Assembly: GCF_030694375.1 (NCBI RefSeq)
Contig: NZ_JAUXYL010000022.1
Span: 117,431-181,430, forward strand
Direction of reading: 5' to 3'
DNA length: 64,000 nt
From: Algoriphagus sp.
GTDB lineage: Bacteria; Bacteroidota; Bacteroidia; Cytophagales; Cyclobacteriaceae
The notes below the pieces were generated by a model. That model was given only the letters and a program-made list of their open reading frames with translations. It searched no databases and was not told where the DNA came from. Every line of letters starts with the position of its first letter. Position 1 is the stretch's first letter. Both the position numbers and the translations under genes were made by a program. Of this stretch, positions 32,840 through 40,891 are shown one piece after another.

Positions 32840-34183
32840 ATGACTTCAAGAAGACGATTTATACAAAACACTATGCTGCTGGGAGCTGGATTGAGCATGC
32901 CTTCAATCCTGACCGCAGCAGATTTTGGAAAATTTACCCGAACCATTGGGCCCAATGACCAAATCAATTATGGCCTCATTGGCTGTAAAGGAATGGGCTG
33001 GTCCAACATGAATGCGAATCTTAAAATCCCTCAAGTCAACTGTGTGGCTCTTTGTGATGTGGATCAAAGTGTACTCGATCAGCGCTCAGAGGATGTTTTC
33101 AAATTGCGCGGTACCCGTCCCAAGCAATACAAGGACTACCGAAAAATGCTCGAAGACAAGGATATCGACGTGGTGATTGTAGGTACTCCAGACCTCTGGC
33201 ATTGCCTGAATATGGTGGATGCGGTGTCTGCAGGAAAGCATGTTTATGTCGAGAAGCCGATAGCAAATACCATTGAAGAGTGCCAAATCATGGTGAAAGC
33301 CCAGGAGCGCTACGGCAAAATCGTCCAAGTAGGACAGTGGCAGCGTTCAGGTTCCCAGTATGACGAAGCCATCCAATATGTAAAATCGGGAAAACTCGGT
33401 CAGATTCGTCTGGTAAAATGCTGGGCATATCAAGGTTGGATGAAGCCCGTACCGGTAGTTCCTAACAGCACTGCACCGGCTGGAGTCGATTATGACATGT
33501 GGCTCGGGCCAGCACCCAAAAGGGAATTCAATGCTAACCGCTTTCATTTCAACTTCCGCTGGTTTTGGGACTATGCAGGTGGACTGATGACAGATTGGGG
33601 CGTACATGAAATTGACATCGCACTGTATGCAATGGGAGTCAGCGCACCTAAGTCAGTGATGGCCTCCGGTGGGAAATTTGCCTATCCGGATGACGCGTCC
33701 GAAACTCCTGATACGCTACAGACGGTGTATGAATACGAAGGATTCAATATGTTGTGGGAACATGCCACCGGTATCGATGGTGGCAACTACGGCACCACGG
33801 AAGGAATAGCCTTTATCGGCAACAATGCGACGTTGGTCGTAAACCGGGGAGGCTGGAAAGTGATTCCCGAAACTGAAAATGTGGATGGTCAACGTAAAAA
33901 CAAGATTGAGGAGGTGCCACATACTCGACCTCAGGGTCCATCCGCGCTTGATCTTCACGCTGTGAACTTTGTGGAAGCGATGACTGCCAATGATCCCAAA
34001 CTGCTAAAGTGCGCGATTCAAACCGGTTCGGTTGCTGCGATCAATGCCCAAATGGGAAATATTGCTTACAAGACAGGCAAGAAAGTCTATTGGGATGCGG
34101 GTAAAAACATGTTTACCGATTCAGAAGCCAATGCCCTGATGAAAGCCAATTATCACAATGGCTGGAAAGTGCCGAAAGTATAG
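32840..34183 (+). CDS. Tat-exported Gfo/Idh/MocA-family oxidoreductase
   Basis: This 447-residue protein starts with a twin-arginine signal (TSRRRFIQNTMLLGAG) and has the NAD(P)-binding Gfo/Idh/MocA fold: INYGLIGCKGMGWSN, VALCDVD, DVVIVGTPDLWHCLNMVDAVSAGKHVYVEKPIA (EKP motif about residue 138) and QVGQWQRSG. The C-terminal half has the GH109-like FRWFWDYAGGLMTDWGVHEIDIALYAMG segment with the conserved His. Such periplasmic enzymes work with DUF1080 proteins on 3-keto sugars. The two genes are adjacent, in the same direction, 92 bp apart. Specific substrate cannot be deduced. Confidence 0.92.
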   Translation: MTSRRRFIQNTMLLGAGLSMPSILTAADFGKFTRTIGPNDQINYGLIGCKGMGWSNMNANLKIPQVNCVALCDVDQSVLDQRSEDVFKLRGTRPKQYKDYRKMLEDKDIDVVIVGTPDLWHCLNMVDAVSAGKHVYVEKPIANTIEECQIMVKAQERYGKIVQVGQWQRSGSQYDEAIQYVKSGKLGQIRLVKCWAYQGWMKPVPVVPNSTAPAGVDYDMWLGPAPKREFNANRFHFNFRWFWDYAGGLMTDWGVHEIDIALYAMGVSAPKSVMASGGKFAYPDDASETPDTLQTVYEYEGFNMLWEHATGIDGGNYGTTEGIAFIGNNATLVVNRGGWKVIPETENVDGQRKNKIEEVPHTRPQGPSALDLHAVNFVEAMTANDPKLLKCAIQTGSVAAINAQMGNIAYKTGKKVYWDAGKNMFTDSEANALMKANYHNGWKVPKV

Positions 34184-34256
34184 CGTCTTTGCGATCCCGA
34201 TTTTTCATCTGGAGAAGCAATCTTTTTGCAGATACGAAATTTGAAGTAGGAATACG

Positions 34257-34289
34257 AGCCCTCTGAAGAAATTTGGAGGGCTTTTTTTA
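34257..34289 (+). terminator. Terminator of the DUF1080-oxidoreductase unit
   Basis: Arms AGCCCTC (34257-34263) and GAGGGCT (34276-34282) make a perfect 7-bp stem with a 12-base loop, followed by a T-run. Confidence 0.7.
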
Positions 34290-34446
34290 GAGGAAAAAAC
34301 GTCATCGGGAGCGACGAAGGAGCGAAGCAATCTTTCTGGATAAGTACGAAATACGAAATACGAGGCTTTGGCAACGTTGAGCGATAGTTGTAATATTTGA
34401 AGCTCTCTGAAGAAATTACGATTTTTCCTGCACAAAAAAATCACAA
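34290..34446. other. Repeat-like spacer after the terminator
   Basis: The spacer has the repeat GGAGCGACGAAGGAGCGAAG at about 34309-34328, then TACGAAATACGAAATACGAG, a short microrepeat related to TACGAAATTTG seen at 34231. GAAGCAATCTTT also occurs twice (34214 and 34325). The words GAGCGAC and GAAGCAATCT recur in intergenic DNA of many Bacteroidota. No gene is visible. Confidence 0.4.
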
Positions 34447-34851
34447 TCAAAATTGGTCATTCATACCTTTTTCAGGCATGATCCCCAAGGTAATCTCAAA
34501 GGAACCGGGCTCAAGAGAAATCGCATCAATTCTAAAATCCTTCGTTGCCAGTCTCTCTTTCTCCGGAAGGAAGGAAAAGGGATGAATATCAAAATACTTT
34601 TCCCTTTTGTCCCAAATTATTCCTTCAAGCTCAAAATTCACAAACATATTAACCAGCAGATTTTTGAAAAAACCCAACTTGTATTGAATCCGGATAGATC
34701 GGGAAGTAAAGGCTATAATTTCACAGGGGATTTTTGCTTTCGGATGATGAATTGAAAACTCATTAGTATCGGTGAATTCAAGCTGAATATTTTCGTCTCC
34801 GTATGATTTCGACAAAAATTGAAGTTCGGATTCTGTGAATTTAATGTCCAT
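34447..34851 (-). CDS. Hypothetical protein, PilZ-like composition
   Basis: Choosing the ATG at 34851 gives 134 residues beginning MDIKFTESELQFLSKSYG. The ATG 20 codons upstream would give an unlikely leader. The protein is soluble, rich in beta-strand-like segments and aromatic residues (FSIHHPKAKIPCEIIAFTSRSIRIQYK, LLVNMFVNFELEGIIWDKREKYFDIHPF). I do not recognise the family; a small beta-barrel fold is only a guess. It is monocistronic, and its 3' end lies against the plus-strand spacer. Confidence 0.65.
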   Translation of the reverse strand: MDIKFTESELQFLSKSYGDENIQLEFTDTNEFSIHHPKAKIPCEIIAFTSRSIRIQYKLGFFKNLLVNMFVNFELEGIIWDKREKYFDIHPFSFLPEKERLATKDFRIDAISLEPGSFEITLGIMPEKGMNDQF

Positions 34852-34927
34852 AGTTATGATTATTAAAAATGTCGGAAAGTCCTTTATTTGATTACTGATT
34901 CCGGCATACAATTACCTAACGGGAACA

Positions 34928-35038
34928 ATAGTATCCGGTTATAAAAGATGCTTCCTGCATTATAAAGTTTCAGCTTTTAGAGAGAAATAATTTTTTTTTT
35001 GAAAAAAGGTTTATTTATCGTTCATAACCGGATAGTAT
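34928..35038. repeat. Long-range inverted repeat before the fasciclin gene
   Basis: TATCCGGTTAT at 34932-34942 is the exact reverse complement of ATAACCGGATA at 35024-35034, and the match extends to 16-17 bp with one mismatch. The 81 bases between are AT-rich with a run of T at 34991-35000. The rest of the 34852-35222 gap shows no gene. Confidence 0.5.
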
Positions 35039-35222
35039 TAGTTAAAACTCATTTCTAAGTTGTTGAAATAGAGTTAGGCCTGTTTTGATCAATTTTTTGA
35101 TTTTAAATATTCATAGAAAGCATAGTATTATTGGATGAATTTTTTCAATTCACATAACCAAAACTTTTTTTATAAAGTTATATTCCAGTACCAACATATT
35201 TATTAACCTAACTATTACTACC

Positions 35223-36185
35223 ATGATGAATTCAAAATTCAACCCGTGGAGATCATTATCTCTTCTTGTTGCACTCGGATCCGTTCTGAGTTTTTCTTCC
35301 TGTCAAGATGATGTTGATCCTCCTAAAGACGAGAGTGAAAACATAGTTGACATCGCATCTGGAAATCCGGACTTTTCAATTCTCGTATCAGCCGTAAGTC
35401 AAGCCGGCTTGGTAGAAGCGTTATCACAACCCGGCCCGTTGACGGTATTTGCCCCGACAAATGAAGCTTTTGAAAATTTCCTGAGTGCAAACAATCTCAC
35501 TGCGACACAATTATTGGCGAGCCAAGATTTAGCTGATATCCTTACCTATCACGTGGTAGGTGGGGCTGTTAGATCCTCCGATGTTAATCCTGGTCCTGTT
35601 ACTGCGCTAAACGAAAAACAGTTTTATGTAAGTGCAGATCCTGCAGGTAATTTATGGATTAATGGTAATGCGCAAATTATACAAACAGACATTACCGCAG
35701 ACAATGGAATTATACACGTCCTGGATTATGTTATCACTTCTCCAACTCAAAATATTGCTGAGATAGCAATTGCTGCAAATCAGGGAGCACAGCCTGAATT
35801 TACCCAGCTGGTTGCAGCATTAGTTCGTGCCAATTTGGTAGAAGCTGTAAGTGGTAGTTCGGGAGATAATCTGACGGTTTTTGCTCCAACAGATGCTGCA
35901 TTCGGAGCATTGTATGAAGTATTGGGCGTGAATGGGGTAGATGAAATTCCGGTTGATTTACTCACGAATGTACTCCAATATCATGTAGTGCCCGCAAGAG
36001 CATTTTCACAGGACTTGCGTCAGAATGCCAGCTTGCCAACACTGTTAACAGGTCAGAATTTGACAGTCGATTTGGCGAATTTGCAGATCAATGAAAGTGG
36101 CTTGATTGGAGCTGCTTTGAATATTCATGCAACAAATGGGGTGATCCACGCAATCGACCAAGTTTTATTACCTCCAAGTGAATAA
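35223..36185 (+). CDS. Fasciclin-domain lipoprotein
   Basis: This 320-residue protein has a lipoprotein signal (LSLLVALGSVLSFSSC, Cys near residue 27) followed by an acidic linker and two FAS1 domains (about residues 45-175 and 180-318). Both have the family pattern: FSILVSAVSQAGLVEALSQPGPLTVFAPTNEAF and DILTYHVVGG in the first, FTQLVAALVRANLVEAVSG...LTVFAPTDAAF and LQYHVVPAR in the second, each ending with a NGVIHVLD/NGVIHAID type H-box. FAS1 domains mediate adhesion or act as secreted surface proteins. It is monocistronic with a strong terminator. Confidence 0.92.
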   Translation: MMNSKFNPWRSLSLLVALGSVLSFSSCQDDVDPPKDESENIVDIASGNPDFSILVSAVSQAGLVEALSQPGPLTVFAPTNEAFENFLSANNLTATQLLASQDLADILTYHVVGGAVRSSDVNPGPVTALNEKQFYVSADPAGNLWINGNAQIIQTDITADNGIIHVLDYVITSPTQNIAEIAIAANQGAQPEFTQLVAALVRANLVEAVSGSSGDNLTVFAPTDAAFGALYEVLGVNGVDEIPVDLLTNVLQYHVVPARAFSQDLRQNASLPTLLTGQNLTVDLANLQINESGLIGAALNIHATNGVIHAIDQVLLPPSE

Positions 36186-36325
36186 AGCATCACCTTTAAT
36201 TTTCAGGCTTGATGCCCGTGATTTCGTTTAAAGAATAAATTCCATTTACAACTGACCCCGACTTAAGGTAGGCAAGGTGCTTTTACCAAAATCAAGTAAA
36301 GTCAAGTTCGTAGTTTGTTTGATTT

Positions 36326-36361
36326 ATTGGCTATCTCCGAGTGGAGGTAGCCAATTTTTTG
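36326..36361 (+). terminator. Rho-independent terminator after the fasciclin gene
   Basis: Arms 36326-36338 and 36343-36355 (core TTGGCTA/TAGCCAA) form a 13-bp stem with one G-U pair and a 4-base loop GAGT, followed by six T. It lies 140 bp after the stop codon. Confidence 0.75.
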
Positions 36362-36430
36362 ATCTAGTAAGTTTGTTGATCGCCTAACTTTATTTTAATA
36401 CAACAGCTTTGATATGTCAATTAATTCTCG

Positions 36431-36514
36431 TCAGCCCACCTTAATCCAACGCTCTGTCCCCTCCGGAAGCAGTTTAAAGCCGGCCTGAAGTTGCGCAAAG
36501 TGTTGGATGAAGAA
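36431..36514 (-). pseudogene. Short C-terminal gene remnant
   Basis: On minus, 27 sense codons end at a TGA (36433-36431) and have no start; the in-frame codon just upstream is a stop. They read HFAQLQAGFKLLPEGTERWI and then KVG, which looks like the end of a real protein with normal codon use. I do not recognise the family. The rest of the 36186-36586 gap has only the terminator at 36326. A decayed gene is the best explanation. Confidence 0.35.
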
Positions 36515-36586
36515 TTATCATACAAAGTAAAATAGATTTATAGTATATGATAATATCTAGTTGAAGTCTTCTTAACTGCCCCGAAT

Positions 36587-37321
36587 TCAAAACCTACTCT
36601 CCATCTCCTTCACCAATCGATCTCCTGACCAATTGCCTACAACCAATATTCTAGGCAAAGAATAAACTGGATCTTTGGAGTCAAGTTTTCCTCCCAATTG
36701 ATAGGCTGATCGAAGTCCTCGTTCCCTGATTTGGCGGATTACTTCGGTATTCCAAAGCCCAAAAGGATATGCCAAAGAAGTAACTTCCTTTTTAGTAATT
36801 TCTTCCAACAAAGCTTTGGGCTTGTCGATCTGTATTTTCCATTGATCAGCCGCCAGTTTTCTCAGGTCCTGATGATCCCAGGTATGAAGGCCAATCGCAT
36901 GACCTCGATCTGATAATTCTCGGATTTGTTCCTTGCTCATGTATCCAGCTTTTCCTATGGAGACCGTCATGATGTAAAAGGTACCCCGATATCCATATTT
37001 CTCCAAAATCGGCGCTGCAGCCAGGTAATGATCAGCGCGTGTATCATCAAAACTGATCAAAACCGATTTTCCGGAAATTTGCTTCCCTTCATAAAAAACC
37101 GCCTCTACTTCATGCGGAAGTATCGTCCGGTAACCCGACTCCTTAAGCCTTTTCATTTGTTCCTCAAAACGCTCCGGACTGATAAAATAGGCTGGATTTT
37201 GATTTGAATAAGATCGGACATTATGATAACTCAGTGCCGGAATCGCCGGGATTGTTACTTCCTGTCCCTGTCCAATAGCTGCCCAAAGCATCAGGAAAAC
37301 AATCAGGATCCGGTTTTTCAT
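36587..37321 (-). CDS. Exported polysaccharide deacetylase (NodB family)
   Basis: This 244-residue protein has a signal peptide (ending near IGQGQ) and a NodB-type carbohydrate esterase 4 domain. Motif 1 is SFDDTRADH (Asp-Asp pair about residue 91), motif 2 is GLHTWDHQDL (HxxxH, zinc ligands) and motif 3 is SLAYPFGLWN. The usual TFDDG is changed to SFDDT, acceptable in Bacteroidota members. Substrates could be cell-wall or exopolysaccharide N-acetyl groups. It starts 16 bp after the neighbouring 37338-38408 gene and is probably in the same transcript. Confidence 0.88.
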   Translation of the reverse strand: MKNRILIVFLMLWAAIGQGQEVTIPAIPALSYHNVRSYSNQNPAYFISPERFEEQMKRLKESGYRTILPHEVEAVFYEGKQISGKSVLISFDDTRADHYLAAAPILEKYGYRGTFYIMTVSIGKAGYMSKEQIRELSDRGHAIGLHTWDHQDLRKLAADQWKIQIDKPKALLEEITKKEVTSLAYPFGLWNTEVIRQIRERGLRSAYQLGGKLDSKDPVYSLPRILVVGNWSGDRLVKEMESRF

Positions 37322-37337
37322 GGTATTTGGGGGCTGT

Positions 37338-38408
37338 TTATTGGTATTGAATGTAAATGGGCTTGGGGTAAAGCTTTAAGATTTCCTTCGGTGTCATCAA
37401 GCGATAGGGTAGCGTGAGTTTGTCATTGATATAAAATAACTTCATACCGGTAAACTGAACAGGCATTCCCCCCACAAATCTTCTGTAACTGTCCACTTTT
37501 TTGGCGGGAAATCCAAACCCATCCATGTTGATGACGACCTGGACCTGCGGGGTGGCTTTGATGTCCTGGTAATTGGTTATCATGTTACGTGTGAATCGAT
37601 GCACCACCATGATTTTCGGGGGTAAACCGTTTTCTTTGACCAAATTGGAAAGGTACTCTATTGCAAAATTAAGGTCTGCTGCATCCAGAGTGCCGATTTT
37701 TGTCCCGGGCACACTTCCATCTTTCATGGACCATTCCGGATCGATCCCCAGATGAACGTCCGTATTAAGTAGAAATTTCTCTAAGGTTGGAATTTCCCGC
37801 TCCAGCGTACTATGCCCAACCTGCACATCCAAAAAGGTAATTCCATCCAAGGATCTGCCCAGTTGAATGGCTCTTTGAATTTGTGATTCAGGCATTCTCA
37901 AGCGGTACCAACCTTCCTTCCCCGGATTTTTCTGAGCTGTGATGGCAATGTAATGAACAGCAGGCAGCGATGGTGTCAGTGAATCCGCCTGATTCCAAGC
38001 CTTAAGTTCTTCATCAAAGAGCTCAAAGAGTTCCTCTTCGGAGACCCTTCCCAAAATCCCCATATGCTTCGAGTAAAAATTTCCATACATCGCAATTATT
38101 CGATAAAAAGGCAACAAGGCTCCTTTTTCAGGATAAATAGAAAACACTTGCCAAGGCTTTGGGATACTGTCATGGGCTAATGCCCTTACCCGCTTGTCAA
38201 AATCTATACTGTCTATTCCTTCCTTGATTTCTTTCTGGATTAATACGGTTGGTTTGAGGGTGTCAAGAGCACTTTCCTGAATCTGATAAGGTTGATGAGA
38301 ACTTGCCGTAGGCGGTTGAATAGGCTTCAGCACCCAAAAAAGCCAAAAAAGCAGGGTAAGAATTGATATCGAAAATACGGAGGATATCCAAAGCTTTTTC
38401 TGGTTCAT
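37338..38408 (-). CDS. Uncharacterised membrane-anchored protein with barrel-like core
   Basis: I use the ATG at 38408 (356 residues); an upstream ATG would place 15 extra residues before the anchor. The N-terminus has one membrane helix (KLWISSVFSISILTLLFWLFWVL). The outside part contains PLPFYRI-like, YIAITAQ, GITFLDVQVGHSTLEREIPTLEKFL, DVHLGIDPEWSM, KIMVVHRFTRNMI and QVQVVINMDGFG, an order of strands resembling a TIM-barrel. I recall similar uncharacterised lipoproteins in actinobacteria. The conserved acidic and histidine residues suggest an enzyme; pairing with a deacetylase gene suggests envelope polysaccharide work, but this is inference. Confidence 0.7.
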   Translation of the reverse strand: MNQKKLWISSVFSISILTLLFWLFWVLKPIQPPTASSHQPYQIQESALDTLKPTVLIQKEIKEGIDSIDFDKRVRALAHDSIPKPWQVFSIYPEKGALLPFYRIIAMYGNFYSKHMGILGRVSEEELFELFDEELKAWNQADSLTPSLPAVHYIAITAQKNPGKEGWYRLRMPESQIQRAIQLGRSLDGITFLDVQVGHSTLEREIPTLEKFLLNTDVHLGIDPEWSMKDGSVPGTKIGTLDAADLNFAIEYLSNLVKENGLPPKIMVVHRFTRNMITNYQDIKATPQVQVVINMDGFGFPAKKVDSYRRFVGGMPVQFTGMKLFYINDKLTLPYRLMTPKEILKLYPKPIYIQYQ

Positions 38409-38424
38409 TACTAAAAATAGAAAC

Positions 38425-39011
38425 TTAAATGAAGAAACTAACAGGAGTTTCAAAAGCAGGAACCAGAAAAAGATTATTTACCGGAAATCGGGGGTAAAAC
38501 TTCGCGATTCCTACCGCTAAAATGGGGTAGGCTATTTTCATGTTGTACTTTTTGGCCAACTCAAATGCTGTATCCGTTCCTTGGTACATTTCCAATTGCT
38601 TAGCACGGCTTTCCGGACTTAAGACCCCTTTGTCCTCTTCATCAACAAGTTTTCGGCATTTTTACCGGCCACCAAGTTGACAAAACCAATATTTGAGGTC
38701 AACAATGCGATCTGGGAAAGGCTTGAAAACATGGCGTTATAGTGAGCATCAATGAGGCCCGGCATCAGAAATTTTCCTTTGCCATCAATGATCTGTACGT
38801 TGGTGCTCTTGTTGGTCGGAATGGGAGAGGTGGAAATCCTGGAGATGGTGTTCCCTTCGATCAGAATGTTCCCGAGGATTGTTTTTTCATCTGATCCATT
38901 GAAAATCTCCACATTGTTGATCAAAAGGGTTTTGGTTTGAGCGTGCAGGTTTTGAGAAAAAGCTACCCAAACCAGCGTAAGAATCCAGAGGGATGGATTA
39001 AAATTTTTCAT
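38425..39011 (-). pseudogene. Amidohydrolase-family gene, deleted and frameshifted
   Basis: The 5' piece (ATG at 39011) encodes a signal peptide (LTLVWVAFSQNLHAQ), an amidohydrolase start (TLLINNVEIFNGSDEKTILGNILIEGN), and GKGKFLMPGLIDAHYNAMF, where the usual DAHxH metal motif has Asn in place of the second His. It stops at 38619. From about 38620 the other frame continues with EEDKGVLSPESRAKQLEMYQGTDTAFELAKKYN, a normal C-terminal amidohydrolase segment, to a stop at 38425. About 200 central residues with most metal ligands are missing between the two pieces. The gene is therefore both deleted and out of frame. Confidence 0.75.
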
Positions 39012-39190
39012 AAAAATGGGTTTTACTGAGGTTGAATTTTGTTTTAAGTTAAAAAACAAACTGTGGAGAATTTGTTTTGGTCTAGGTCTGACATTCATTT
39101 TGTAGTATGGGATAGGGATGAAAATTTATTTTTTTTATAAAACATAAAACACAAACCCATGGTCTTTGATTAAATTCAAAATAATCAAAA

Positions 39191-39376
39191 ATGCCAAAGC
39201 GAACTTCTCCTAACCAGATTGAAACTTTTACAGATCTTAACGATTTGGAACGAATCGTCGTGGACAAGCGGAATGAAAAACGGGCGGATGCAAAAAAGGG
39301 GAGAAGAAATCGGCATTACACCAAGCTGCTAATCAAGCAACAGCTTAATTTGGATACTTGGAGAGGGGAGGAGTGA
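39191..39376 (+). CDS. Small basic hypothetical protein
   Basis: This 61-residue protein begins MPKRTSPNQIETFTDLNDLERIVVDKRNEKRADAKKGRRNRHY and is strongly basic in its middle, followed by a KLLIKQQLNLDTW helix. The composition and clean start suggest a real, possibly nucleic-acid-contacting protein rather than chance. There is no known motif. It stands alone, 180 bp after the amidohydrolase remnant's 5' end and 104 bp before the next gene. Confidence 0.55.
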   Translation: MPKRTSPNQIETFTDLNDLERIVVDKRNEKRADAKKGRRNRHYTKLLIKQQLNLDTWRGEE

Positions 39377-39480
39377 AAGTTGCGAAAAGACATCTTATTG
39401 GCATTTTTGGGATCACCCTGACTTGTAGCATTCAATCCAATGTTTTCGTTTTTGATCTAGACTTTTAAAAATAAAACCAC

Positions 39481-39882
39481 ATGAATGAGGCTAGGAATAA
39501 CCGAATCAAAAATCTTCTGATTTTCATTTTTTTCTTGTTTGTAGCTCAAGGATGTCAGGAATTTATCCATGACAGTTTCGATACTTTTCAAGGTAAAACG
39601 CTCACCAAAACTGGAGATCCAATCGCTAACTTAAGACTCAATCTATATTCAGGATCTTCGCTAGTTTATTCATTTACCACCGGAAGTCAAGGAGAATTCA
39701 GAGTCGTTTTACCATCCAAAAACATCAATACTTCTTACAGCATGACGGTTCGAGAACCATTTTTCTTTGAAATCAATAGGTTTGATCAAATCTTCACGGA
39801 CAATTCTTTAATGCTTGATCCTTCCTTAAGAACTGCCAAGGGAGTAATTGATTTGGGTGAGTTGATTTTGGTGGAGAAATGA
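39481..39882 (+). CDS. Carboxypeptidase-regulatory-like lipoprotein
   Basis: This 133-residue protein has a lipoprotein signal with lipobox FVAQGC (Cys near residue 25) and then a single beta-sandwich domain resembling the CarboxypepD_reg fold: FQGKTLTKTGDPIANLRLNLYSGSSLVYSFTTGSQGEFRVVLP. Short strands and a final VIDLGELILVEK complete it. The next gene overlaps the stop by four bases and encodes an exported beta-rich protein, so the pair probably acts together at the outer membrane. Function unknown. Confidence 0.75.
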   Translation: MNEARNNRIKNLLIFIFFLFVAQGCQEFIHDSFDTFQGKTLTKTGDPIANLRLNLYSGSSLVYSFTTGSQGEFRVVLPSKNINTSYSMTVREPFFFEINRFDQIFTDNSLMLDPSLRTAKGVIDLGELILVEK

Positions 39883-40517
39883 AAAAGTGGATTTTACTCG
39901 TACCGACATTCATTTTTCTGGGTCTAAGCGTTTGCTATTCCCAAGAAGGGAAGCAGTGGAAAAAATTCGACAAGGATATCTTCTTTTCGGATTTCAGTGT
40001 GGAGCTTCTTGGTCGGAATTTTAAGCAGGGCAACTTTCTCGGAGATGCATATCAGGTGAATTTGGGGTATCGGATTAATTTTGACTTTGGAGTTTCAGGA
40101 TATCCAGGATTAGGTTTTTATGTTAGTGGAAATCGAGCTGATGTACTTGAGAACCAGTTTTTAGGAGGCTTTTTTAATGAGGCACGATTTCGGGAAGGTG
40201 GATTGTTTGTGTTTTATGACTTAGCCCTTGGCGATCGGTGGATGGTTCGGCCGGAACTGGGTTTTGGGAATTTCAGAGTGATTCATGGATTTTCTCCCTC
40301 TCGCTTTATTCTGAATTATTCCCATTTTTTTGGGAAAGCGAATGTCCAGTATCGCTTAGCCGAAATTTCGGAGGATTTCATCTTAAGTGCCACGATTGGA
40401 GCGGAATATGGATTATACAATGGCAGAAGTATAGTAATTAACGATCAAGATCGAAATTACATCCGTAGGTCAACTGGGTATCAAATTTCATCGGGACTGC
40501 TTTTGAGGATTTATTGA
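39879..40517 (+). CDS. Exported beta-barrel-like hypothetical protein
   Basis: This 212-residue protein has a signal peptide (ILLVPTFIFLGLSVCYSQ) and then alternating short strands rich in Phe, Tyr and Gly (NLGYRINFDFGVSGYPGLGFYVSG, WMVRPELGFGNFRV, ATIGAEYGLYNG) ending in the aromatic-terminated GYQISSGLLLRIY. This is the pattern of small outer-membrane beta-barrels with about eight strands. It overlaps the lipoprotein gene upstream by four bases. I do not recognise a named family. Confidence 0.7.
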   Translation: MKKWILLVPTFIFLGLSVCYSQEGKQWKKFDKDIFFSDFSVELLGRNFKQGNFLGDAYQVNLGYRINFDFGVSGYPGLGFYVSGNRADVLENQFLGGFFNEARFREGGLFVFYDLALGDRWMVRPELGFGNFRVIHGFSPSRFILNYSHFFGKANVQYRLAEISEDFILSATIGAEYGLYNGRSIVINDQDRNYIRRSTGYQISSGLLLRIY

Positions 40518-40547
40518 GTTTTAACCAAACTAAATCCTCTACTAGCG

Positions 40548-40666
40548 CAAGTCTTCAGACTTGTGCTTAAGAAAATGCAGTCTTCAGACTGCAAGAGCTG
40601 AAAGGCACATTTGAACAGCAGTCAGGAGTTTGCATTTCATCAGGTCCAAGTTTAAAAACTTGAACC
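40548..40666. repeat. Three perfect or near-perfect palindromes
   Basis: CAAGTCTTCAGACTTG (40548-40563) and GCAGTCTTCAGACTGC (40577-40592) each have 7-bp arms and a 2-base loop. GGTCCAAGTTT...AAACTTGAACC (40643-40666) has 11-bp arms with one mismatch. Related copies are at 51757-51807. The remaining DNA of the 40518-40891 gap shows no gene. Confidence 0.6.
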
Positions 40667-40891
40667 AAATCGTCCTTCAACCCGATACCCTTCATTTCAA
40701 AATTTCTATAAAAATTGTCCGAATTCTTGACTTTCGAAAACCCTCAAGGGTCGAAAAGTCCTTCCCAAACCGAATATTCCCCACCAATTAAACCCTTTTA
40801 CCGCCATTGTAACATTCCCGTTGAATGGATTGGAGAATAGGTTTACATTTAGATCTAGAGAATATAAACTAACCATTAAACAAGCGATAAA

